From positions 1-20,150 of the forward strand of contig JAITRD010000065.1 in the NCBI GenBank assembly GCA_031288575.1: a stretch of 20,150 bases of DNA. Direction: 5' to 3'. The translations under genes and the position numbers were made by a program. This stretch comes from Treponema sp. GTDB taxonomy: Bacteria > Spirochaetota > Spirochaetia > Treponematales > Breznakiellaceae. How positions within the stretch are numbered: the stretch's first letter is position 1; the number at the start of each line of letters is the position of its first letter. Under the pieces are notes generated by a model. The model was given only the letters and a program-made list of their open reading frames with translations, was not told the DNA's origin and did no database searches. This document shows, in pieces, positions 15,169-20,150 of the stretch.

Positions 15169-16548
15169 TTACTCAACAAAATCCGCCTGGATATCACCCA
15201 CATATTTAAGGGCCTCATGCAAAACCGCCCGGTATTTTCCATGGATCCCCGTTACATGATGGATATAAGGCCCGGTTACAAATTTACGTTCCCATTTCGG
15301 CCAATCCTTAGTCTCAACCCAAATATAAGTCCCGTTTGTTTTCGGGCCGTCGGTTCCGGCCGCCTCATCGGCAAAAAGGGTATATTTACCGTTGAGAGCG
15401 CCCATCCTGATAAGGGTGATATCCCCCCCCTTAATCTCCCACTGGCCTTTACAACTGATAACACAGGGTTTCTGGGCGCCGGGTTTTGCGAGGGAATAAG
15501 GGAAGGGGCCGCAATGCCAAAGCAGTTCCGCGTTATCGTTGGTCGGATGGCGCACGGTAATATCCGCAAAGAAAGGCCGGGTCCCGCCTCTAAGGGCCCC
15601 ATAAGCCATGGCGGTCCCTACCGCGCCCAGCACGTCCGTCTCGCAGGTAACCGGCAAGCCTTCCTCGGTCAAAGCCCCCCAAAGGAAACAGGCACCGAGC
15701 CCAAAACTAACCCGCAGCATCCGCCAGCACTCGCCGGCAAGGGCCGAACAATCGTATGTATCCGCAAGTTTACGGATGCCTACCGCCGCGGCCGCCAGTT
15801 TCTCCTGGGTTTCGGCATCCAGATCCGAAAGATCAACGCTTTTCCCCCAGAGATCAAGTTTTTCCCGGACCGCGTCCTTTCCGTTTTTCAATACATCCGT
15901 AATCGCGCCGGTCACCTCGGATTCCGGAATCGGGACAATCTCAATGCCGAACTTCTCAAGCAATTCGCTTTCGTTATACTTAACGGTCAAAAATTGCCGG
16001 GGCCGCACGCTAAGCTGGCCAATCCGGGCCTGCTTAAAAGCCTTGGCCGCGCAAACGGTGCGGACAAAATCTGAAAAACCCGTATCCAGCGCCGGAGAAT
16101 CAAGCCAGCAATTTTCTATGTAGGTAAAGGGGACACCGTAACTTAAAAGAGCCTTCCCCGTGGCAAACAACCCGCATTGAACATCATAAGGCCGGTCTTC
16201 TCCCTGATTAACCACGCCAAGAGGCGCCGGATCCCGGGGGCCCCACAACAGAACAGGTTTGTTTACGATTTTACAAAGTTTTGCCACCGCTTCTTCCTGG
16301 CCGAAATTCGCGTGGGGAACAAAAACAGCGTCAACCCCGTGGTCAATAAAGTGTTTGGCAATTTTCTCTATTTCATCGTTAAATACCAGCAAACCCTCCC
16401 GCGCAACGCCTTCAATGTTTACCAGGGACACGTCATACTTTTCCCCCAATTCGGCGACACGTTTATTGATCTCGTCCTTACGGCTGTTCCGGAAAGCGTC
16501 CCTCCGGGTCGGCGCGACACCAATCGTACATTTCTTAAAATCATACAT
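15169..16548 (-). CDS. L-fucose/L-arabinose isomerase-like protein
   Basis: A 459-residue protein of the FucI/AraA fold. The first 180 residues form alternating alpha/beta Rossmann-like domains. The C-terminal part holds the metal-binding residues expected for aldose-ketose isomerases: Glu303 in VTCETDVLGAVGTAMAYG, Asp329 in RPFFADITVRHPTND, and a His in the GPYIHHVTGIHG stretch (427-438). In fucose catabolism this fold turns an aldose into a ketose with Mn2+. The protein is shorter than E. coli FucI (about 590) and belongs to the shorter, mostly uncharacterised isomerase-like group, so the substrate is open. A TTGACA-17-TAGGAT promoter and a leader of about 90 bases precede it. A kinase and an aldolase in the same cluster fit an isomerase-kinase-aldolase route. 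Confidence 0.78.
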   Translation of the reverse strand: MYDFKKCTIGVAPTRRDAFRNSRKDEINKRVAELGEKYDVSLVNIEGVAREGLLVFNDEIEKIAKHFIDHGVDAVFVPHANFGQEEAVAKLCKIVNKPVLLWGPRDPAPLGVVNQGEDRPYDVQCGLFATGKALLSYGVPFTYIENCWLDSPALDTGFSDFVRTVCAAKAFKQARIGQLSVRPRQFLTVKYNESELLEKFGIEIVPIPESEVTGAITDVLKNGKDAVREKLDLWGKSVDLSDLDAETQEKLAAAAVGIRKLADTYDCSALAGECWRMLRVSFGLGACFLWGALTEEGLPVTCETDVLGAVGTAMAYGALRGGTRPFFADITVRHPTNDNAELLWHCGPFPYSLAKPGAQKPCVISCKGQWEIKGGDITLIRMGALNGKYTLFADEAAGTDGPKTNGTYIWVETKDWPKWERKFVTGPYIHHVTGIHGKYRAVLHEALKYVGDIQADFVE

Positions 16549-16576
16549 AACTAAGCTCTCCCTTCTAAACGCGGCG

Positions 16577-16622
16577 CGGGAAACCGTCTTTAAAAAACGG
16601 CCCGGGGATATTTCAGGATGAA
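16577..16622 (-). promoter_or_regulatory. Structured leader of the fucose-isomerase-like gene
   Basis: The transcript leader has a hairpin in which CGGG (16577-16580) and CCGT (16584-16587) pair with ACGG-CCCG (16597-16604), leaving a 3-base bulge. A 7-bp inverted repeat, GGATGAA (16616-16622) with TTCATCC (16645-16651), has its far arm overlapping the -10 box. This could be an operator or an attenuating structure. I recognise no riboswitch class. Confidence 0.3.
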
Positions 16623-16647
16623 AGGCTTCCTCTCTAATTACAGATTC

Positions 16648-16676
16648 ATCCTATCCTTCCCGCGTATATCTGTCAA
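16648..16676 (-). promoter_or_regulatory. Putative sigma-70 promoter of the isomerase-aldolase unit
   Basis: On the minus strand a perfect TTGACA (16671-16676), a 17-base spacer and TAGGAT (16648-16653; four of six matches) lie in the 159-base gap before the fucose-isomerase-like gene. Confidence 0.55.
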
Positions 16677-16685
16677 TGATCCCCT

Positions 16686-16698
16686 GTACTTTCAGTAC
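16686..16698. promoter_or_regulatory. Operator-like palindrome upstream of the -35 box
   Basis: GTACT-TTC-AGTAC is a perfect 5-bp dyad with a 3-base centre, 10 bases upstream of the TTGACA box and just after the AllA-like stop codon. It could bind a regulator or be a short hairpin at the end of the upstream mRNA. Confidence 0.3.
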
Positions 16699-16707
16699 CA
16701 TAAATAC

Positions 16708-17214
16708 TTATAGGAGGATTTCCAGTTTTTCCGATTCTTCCAGCACCTTTGCCATCATGTCGTTACTGAATGTCCGCTGGGGCAAAAGGCAAAGAATATG
16801 CGCTTCCTCAGCTTCAGTTACGAATTGCCGGCCATGCAGAATAAGGGGTTCCAGCTTTACAAAGGTTCCCTTGGGCACCCCAAAGGCCTCAATCGTTTCC
16901 GGGCTCAATACTTCCCGGACAACCTTCCCTACATAGATGATCACATCGGCGTCCAAGGGCAGGAGCCCTTCACAGGTGTATTTATGGGCTTCCACAAAGC
17001 CAATAATATTTTTTTCTTCTTTTTTAACGTGGCAAACTGAAACGCTGGGCAGCGTGGTGGTCCCGAAATTTAAGGGGATAAGATCCGCAAAGAACCCCCG
17101 CTTGTTTACCGAGCCCGCCGCAAGCAAATCATTGTCCAGAAGATTCTGAAAGGTACCATACTGCCGGAAGGCCTCATAACTGAGCTGCTGTACCTTAATT
17201 GTTTTCATTTCCAT
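16708..17214 (-). CDS. Ureidoglycolate lyase (AllA)-like cupin-fold protein
   Basis: A 168-residue protein. The opening IKVQQLSYEAFRQYGTFQNL and the later pattern VEAHKYTCEGLLPLDADVIIYVG, FGVPKGTFVKLEPLILHGRQF follow the layout of AllA-family beta-barrels (start LPLTxEAFxxYG, then a HPLxxQAFIPL-type strand, and a final GTWHHP-type strand). The metal/substrate residues of true AllA are not all conserved, so I infer a relative with another job, such as acting on a sugar lactone or keto-sugar. No other purine-degradation gene is present, which argues against ureidoglycolate as substrate. I chose ATG 17214 because AAGGAG lies 5 bases upstream; the GTG two codons earlier lies within that ribosome-binding region. 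It sits between a TIM-barrel gene (48 bases upstream) and the isomerase promoter. Confidence 0.5.
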   Translation of the reverse strand: MEMKTIKVQQLSYEAFRQYGTFQNLLDNDLLAAGSVNKRGFFADLIPLNFGTTTLPSVSVCHVKKEEKNIIGFVEAHKYTCEGLLPLDADVIIYVGKVVREVLSPETIEAFGVPKGTFVKLEPLILHGRQFVTEAEEAHILCLLPQRTFSNDMMAKVLEESEKLEILL

Positions 17215-17262
17215 AATCACTCCTTAAAACTGTGATAAATAAAACCCTGATTCCCGCTTCGC

Positions 17263-18045
17263 CTATTTGACGCCCAAGCCCTTCATAAAGTTAATGCTTA
17301 AGCGCAGGCTCTCAAATTCATCCAAAACGGTCCTGTCCTGCTCAACGCAATACCATTGGACCCCCGCTTCCCGGCAGGCGTTTACCACTGCCGGCCAGTT
17401 TATATTCCCCTGCCCTATTTCGGCAAAACGCCTCGGGACGGAACCAAGCTGAACATCCTCCGCTTTCCAATCAACGGCAAAATCTTTAAAATGCACGATT
17501 GGAATACGGTTTTTTACCTTGGAAATCCATTGCGCGGGATCAGCTCCCGCCGCCGAGGCCCAGAAAGTATCCAGCTCAAACATAACAACCTGGGGATCCG
17601 TTTCCTCAATAAGGATATCCATTCCGGTTTTGCCGTTAAGCTGGGGAAAATTGCGGAATTCCTGGGCGTGATTATGGTACTGCAAAAAATAACCGGCGCT
17701 CTTAAAGGGTTTCGCGAGTTTATTAATCCTTTCGGCATAAGCCCGGAAGCCGTCTGCCGAATTCATCATTTCCCCCGGAACAGAGGGGATTCCAAAAATT
17801 TTCACGCCGTATTTGTCGGCAATCTTAAAAGCCTCGTCGGGTTTTTCAATATCCCCGTGAACATCGGCGACCTTTAAATTGTATTTCGCAAGGAGCGCCA
17901 AACTTTCCTCGATTGATAAAAAACGGCCCAAGGGACTTTCCGGCCCGTCATAGCCCAGTTCCGCGATTTTACGGTACGTGTCTTCCAGCTGCGCAAGGGT
18001 AAAAGCCCGGAACCGGGTAGTATAACCCACAACACCGATTGACAT
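17263..18045 (-). CDS. IolE/YcjR-like sugar isomerase/epimerase TIM barrel
   Basis: A 260-residue barrel. Seen: ELGYDGPESPLGRFLS near residue 33; FLQYHNHAQEFRNF; VVMFELDTFWASAAGADP with a likely metal-ligand Asp; IPIVHFKDFAVDW; FAEIGQGNINWPAVVNACRE; and WYCVEQDRTV. Motif order and the FAEIGxGxxxWP segment are close to the barrels at 6337 and 7200. It immediately follows the PfkB kinase (45 bases) just as the barrel at 6337 immediately precedes the other PfkB copy, so kinase and barrel may have duplicated together and then rearranged. GGAGG lies upstream of the ATG. Function is inferred as keto-sugar isomerisation, epimerisation or elimination. Confidence 0.78.
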   Translation of the reverse strand: MSIGVVGYTTRFRAFTLAQLEDTYRKIAELGYDGPESPLGRFLSIEESLALLAKYNLKVADVHGDIEKPDEAFKIADKYGVKIFGIPSVPGEMMNSADGFRAYAERINKLAKPFKSAGYFLQYHNHAQEFRNFPQLNGKTGMDILIEETDPQVVMFELDTFWASAAGADPAQWISKVKNRIPIVHFKDFAVDWKAEDVQLGSVPRRFAEIGQGNINWPAVVNACREAGVQWYCVEQDRTVLDEFESLRLSINFMKGLGVK

Positions 18046-18090
18046 AACAATAATCCTCCTCTCTTAATATGGTTCATGGTAAAAATAAAA

Positions 18091-19056
18091 TTATTTTGCC
18101 AAGAAATTCCTTCGATAATAGGCCAGCCGTTCCTCGATTTCTTCAGTAAGGACCGTACCGTCTTTTAAGAAGCGGCCCAGGGTTTCCCGGTTCGGAATTC
18201 CGGTTCTGCCGCCGACAAATATGCACTTAATTGAAGAAACCGCACTGGCATAGCGGGCGCATTCCGCATGGGGCAGGCCCTCCAGCATTGCCGCAATATA
18301 CGCTCCGTGAAAAACATCGCCCGCGCCGGTCGTGTCCTTTACCGGGACATCAAAGGTGGGAACCTCATAAAACTCCCCCTCTGCAAGCCCTACGCAGCCC
18401 TTCGGGCCGCAGGTAACCCACACCACGGAAGGGCCCGCCCTTTGCATTTCCTCGCAATTTTTCCGCATATCCGCTCCCCGCCCTTTAAACAGACCATTAT
18501 AAAAGTGTTCGGAGGCAATAAAAATATCAATATAGGGCATTATCTTGACCCGGTCTTCCGAATAAGCGCCGGCATCAATACAAACCTTTAATCCCTTTTC
18601 CCGGGCAAAACGGGCCGCGACCATTGAGGCGGGACTTCCGCTTTCCAAATGGAGAATCTTTGCGGAGGCGATATAATCGTAATCAACCTCCTCCGGCCGC
18701 AGGGGACTTACCGTACCACGACGGCCGATAAAAGACCTGGTTCCAAATTCAACTTCCGATACGGCGATGACATAACTGCTGCAGGCATCGGGTCCTTCCC
18801 GTATAATGCGGGACGTATCCACCCCATTGTAGATAAAATCCTTAACAATAAAGTCTCCGATGGCATCCCCGCCGATTTTTGCAATCATCCCCGCTTTGGC
18901 GCCGAGCCTTGCCGCCGCCGCCATCGCGGAGGCGGCATTTCCCCCGCCTTGATGAAATATTTCATCCGCCCGGACGCCGCTGTTGCCGCTGGGCAAACGG
19001 GGTATATTAACCAGTTGATCCATCACCGGGTGACCTAATCCCACCACATCTACCAT
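18091..19056 (-). CDS. PfkB-family sugar kinase (copy 2)
   Basis: A 321-residue ribokinase-fold kinase, gap-free paralogue of the one at 5325-6290. Seen: FHQGGGNAASAMAAAARLGA (34-53) and the signature DTTGAGDVFHGAYIAAML (241-258) with the catalytic Asp of GAGD. The nucleotide half and C-terminus (for example ERLAYYRRNFLA) are nearly identical to copy 1. The stretch 83-120 and parts of 160-200 differ, which suggests different or broadened sugar specificity. It is the first gene of the cluster, behind a promoter-like TTGTTT-18-TTATAT that carries an AACCGGTT palindrome in its spacer, so it is probably controlled by a LacI-type repressor not present in this window. AAGGAG lies 10 bases before the ATG. 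Confidence 0.85.
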   Translation of the reverse strand: MVDVVGLGHPVMDQLVNIPRLPSGNSGVRADEIFHQGGGNAASAMAAAARLGAKAGMIAKIGGDAIGDFIVKDFIYNGVDTSRIIREGPDACSSYVIAVSEVEFGTRSFIGRRGTVSPLRPEEVDYDYIASAKILHLESGSPASMVAARFAREKGLKVCIDAGAYSEDRVKIMPYIDIFIASEHFYNGLFKGRGADMRKNCEEMQRAGPSVVWVTCGPKGCVGLAEGEFYEVPTFDVPVKDTTGAGDVFHGAYIAAMLEGLPHAECARYASAVSSIKCIFVGGRTGIPNRETLGRFLKDGTVLTEEIEERLAYYRRNFLAK

Positions 19057-19101
19057 GATGCACGCACTCCTTTATTCTTTAGTCAAAATAAACCTGTCTT
19101 T

Positions 19102-19131
19102 ATATAACAACCGGTTGCCTTTGAAAAACAA
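19102..19131 (-). promoter_or_regulatory. Putative cluster promoter with LacI-type operator in its spacer
   Basis: On the minus strand TTGTTT (19126-19131), an 18-base spacer and TTATAT (19102-19107) precede the PfkB gene by about 45 bases. The perfect 10-bp palindrome CAACCGGTTG (19108-19117) abuts the -10 box. The AACCGGTT core resembles operators of LacI/GalR-family repressors, and a protein bound there would block RNA polymerase. The regulator is not encoded in this window. Confidence 0.5.
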
Positions 19132-19173
19132 GATTTTTAAATAACACAGCATGAAAATACACAAAAGATAAAA

Positions 19174-19533
19174 TTAAGATTTCGCCTGTAAACTTTCCGG
19201 ATTAATTTGCATAAATTCAATCTTGTTGCCGTCGGGATCATGGGACCACATTTGCCGGTTCAAATCCTTGCCCTGTTTTGGCGGAACATCAATAGGCCAT
19301 CCCGCTTCATTCAGGACTTTTTCTCTTTGACAGATGTCCCGCATTTGAAGGCATAAATGATTGAAGGAGCTAAGATCGGCATAAAAATCCATGTTCTCCC
19401 CGGGATAAAACAACTCAATGAATTGATTTTTTGCAACCTTAACATATTCAATCCAGGGTTTTCCCTCCCGTTCATAACCATGAACATATTTAAACCCAAG
19501 GAGATCGCAATAAAAAGCAAAGGAACTTTTCAT
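19174..19533 (-). CDS. VOC/glyoxalase-like protein, probably N-terminally truncated
   Basis: A 119-residue protein of the vicinal-oxygen-chelate superfamily. It opens directly with MKSSFAFYCDLLGFKYVHGY, which corresponds to residues about 14-33 of ordinary members. The first beta-strand with the initial metal ligand (HxxI...D) is missing. Downstream parts are normal: FIELFYPG, FNHLCLQMRDI (second-half His), WSHDPDGNKIEFMQI (Glu ligand near the C-terminus). An in-frame TAA lies six codons before the ATG, so the missing strand cannot be recovered upstream. The ribosome-binding site is weak (ACAGG). It follows the ABC permease remnant, so I think the 5' end was lost in the same deletion and the gene is probably inactive. 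Alternatively it is a short but functional form. Confidence 0.6.
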   Translation of the reverse strand: MKSSFAFYCDLLGFKYVHGYEREGKPWIEYVKVAKNQFIELFYPGENMDFYADLSSFNHLCLQMRDICQREKVLNEAGWPIDVPPKQGKDLNRQMWSHDPDGNKIEFMQINPESLQAKS

Positions 19534-19541
19534 ATAACCTG

Positions 19542-19551
19542 TAACCGGTTA
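19542..19551. promoter_or_regulatory. AACCGGTT palindrome upstream of the VOC gene
   Basis: TAACCGGTTA is a perfect 10-bp palindrome with the same core as the site in the PfkB promoter (19108-19117). It lies 9 bases before the VOC ATG. No promoter boxes are evident around it, so it may be the displaced operator of the lost ABC operon or chance. Confidence 0.3.
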
Positions 19552-19653
19552 TTTATTTCTTGACGCCAAACAGGCTTCAAGTTCCTGCTGCTTCGGATAA
19601 AGTTCATAGGAAGTAAAGCGGGGCAAATAAAGAAGGATTTGCGCTATTTTTTT
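19549..19653 (-). pseudogene. Orphan 3' gene fragment
   Basis: A frame of 34 codons without a start reads KIAQILLYLPRFTSYELYP then KQQELEACLASRNK and ends in TAA at 19549-19551. It is in a different frame from the permease remnant that overlaps it and follows a run of nine A residues. It looks like the C-terminus of a protein joined to the permease start by deletion. I do not recognise the family. Confidence 0.3.
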
Positions 19654-19828
19654 TTAATGACCGGATTCGCGTTTCGTTCAATTGATTATAATTCATAAAG
19701 GCGATACGCAGCCCGAAGATAGGCACGTATCTAAACACCGCGAAAAAAACTAAACCCGGAATAAGCAAAAAATAAAGCCGGCGGTTTTTTAGAAAATCAC
19801 TTAGTTTGTATTTTGGCAAAAACTGCAT
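19604..19828 (-). pseudogene. Remnant of LplB/UgpA-type sugar ABC transporter permease
   Basis: From ATG 19828, which has GGGAGG 5 bases upstream, the frame reads MQFLPKYKLSDFLKNRRLYF, then the first transmembrane segment LLIPGLVFFAVFRYVPIFGL and RIAFMNYN. This is the standard opening of LplB/YteP-type permeases of oligosaccharide or glycan ABC systems (FxxVPxYGxxIAFxxYN). After codon about 47 similarity ends and the frame closes after another 27 unrelated codons, against about 290-320 residues in intact proteins. The EAA loop and five of six membrane spans are absent. An intact promoter and ribosome-binding site remain upstream. This marks deletion of an ABC sugar uptake operon that once stood beside the catabolic cluster. 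Confidence 0.75.
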
Positions 19829-19871
19829 TTTCACCTCCCTCAATCTCCCTCTTGTGTAACATATTTAGGGT

Positions 19872-19900
19872 AGTATAAATCAGTAAATTTTGTTTGTCAA
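19872..19900 (-). promoter_or_regulatory. Strong sigma-70 promoter before the ABC permease remnant
   Basis: On the minus strand a perfect TTGACA (19895-19900), a 17-base spacer and TATACT (19872-19877; five of six matches) lie 44 bases upstream of the permease ATG. The upstream sequence is AT-rich (TTGTTAATAATTTTTG) like an UP element, and contains AAACCGTTTG, a degenerate relative of the AACCGGTT palindromes. Confidence 0.65.
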
Positions 19901-19929
19901 CAAAAATTATTAACAAACGGTTTTAATTA

Positions 19930-20000
19930 CCGGCAACGCCGGGGCGTCACAAAGGCATGGGAAGAAAACAAAGCATCAACCGGGAGGCGGGCCCGCCCGG
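19930..20000 (-). terminator. GC dyads after the EIIA-like gene
   Basis: Just after the stop at 20004 the minus strand holds CCGGGCGGGCCCGCCTCCCGG (19980-20000 and one base beyond), followed by TTGATGCTTTGTTTTCTT. Further down is CCGGC-GTT-GCCGG (19930-19942). Either could form a hairpin, but neither has a tight T-run, so termination is only likely. Confidence 0.3.
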
Positions 20001-20003
20001 GGA

Positions 20004-20150
20004 TCAGCCGCCGGTAAAAAGCCGGTAGGCATCCCCGGCGTCTTTGGCCCCAAGGAGGGCATTGCGGAGTTCCCGGTTTTTAAGGCGGGCGCTAAAAAAA
20101 GAAAGGGTTTGAAGGTAATAGGCGTGCTGGTTATAGGCGGCGGCAATCAT
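20004..20150 (-). CDS. C-terminal end of a PTS EIIA type-2 / PtsN-like protein (5' end outside window)
   Basis: The frame is open from the right edge to TGA at 20004-20006 and gives 48 residues. It reads YNQHAYYLQTLSFFSARLKN then RELRNALLGAKDAGDAYRLF. The pattern HxxxLxxLSxxxxRLxxxxxxxxLxxAxxxxxxYxLxT matches the last two helices of fructose/nitrogen-type EIIA domains such as PtsN. In spirochaetes PtsN-like proteins act in regulation through HPr phosphorylation more often than in sugar import. The phosphorylated His lies outside the window, so function is tentative. The ATG at the edge may be internal. Confidence 0.55.
   Translation of the reverse strand: MIAAAYNQHAYYLQTLSFFSARLKNRELRNALLGAKDAGDAYRLFTGG

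Noticed and set aside
15217..16074. 285-codon open frame on the plus strand
   Set aside because: It lies antisense to the fucose-isomerase-like gene, which has clear metal-site motifs and a promoter and ribosome-binding site. The plus-strand product has no family character.
16708..17214. Assigning the AllA-like protein to purine catabolism
   Set aside because: No allantoin or ureide genes are nearby and the catalytic residues are not all conserved; the context is sugar metabolism.

Overview
The window is 20.15 kb in which every gene I can support is read from the minus strand. It looks like a spirochaete of the Treponema type, probably host-associated. This is inference from the adjacent DUF4912 gene and GH57 alpha-glucan branching enzyme gene, the treponeme-like DUF4912 N-terminus, mid-range GC content and good Shine-Dalgarno sites. 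No marker gene fixes the taxon.

Right edge to 19.1 kb, in transcription order: the last 48 codons of a probable PTS EIIA/PtsN-like protein; then a strong promoter (TTGACA-17-TATACT) that now reads into only about 50 recognisable codons of a binding-protein-dependent sugar ABC permease; then a VOC/glyoxalase-like gene that lacks its first strand. This stretch looks like the scar of deletions.

19.1 to 5.3 kb is a carbohydrate catabolic cluster. In order it holds a PfkB kinase, an IolE-like TIM barrel, an AllA-like small protein, an L-fucose-isomerase-like protein, a class II aldolase, two more TIM-barrel isomerases/epimerases, a Gfo/Idh/MocA dehydrogenase, a broken aldo/keto reductase, an MFS transporter, aldose 1-epimerase, two further TIM barrels and a second PfkB kinase closely similar to the first. 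Promoter-like sequences precede the first kinase (with an AACCGGTT palindrome in its spacer), the isomerase gene, the broken reductase/MFS pair and galM, so the cluster is probably several transcription units. The gene content suggests sugar or glycoside uptake by MFS, anomer conversion, oxidation to a keto-sugar, epimerisation or elimination by the TIM barrels, aldose-ketose isomerisation, phosphorylation and aldol cleavage. The substrate cannot be read from sequence. The set resembles myo-inositol catabolism (IolG/E/H/I/C/J types) but lacks IolD and IolB and adds a fucose-isomerase fold, so it is not the standard pathway.

5.3 to 1 kb: an RluA-type pseudouridine synthase, then a 300-bp element with 32-bp terminal inverted repeats and two strong internal hairpins. 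Next come the DUF4912 gene, the GH57 branching enzyme, and a large secreted protein with Asp-box (BNR) motifs and a fibronectin-III-like segment that runs off the left edge.

The most notable items are the multi-TIM-barrel sugar cluster bracketed by paralogous kinases, the hairpin-rich repeat element, and three separate signs of gene decay (ABC permease, VOC, aldo/keto reductase) inside or beside the cluster.
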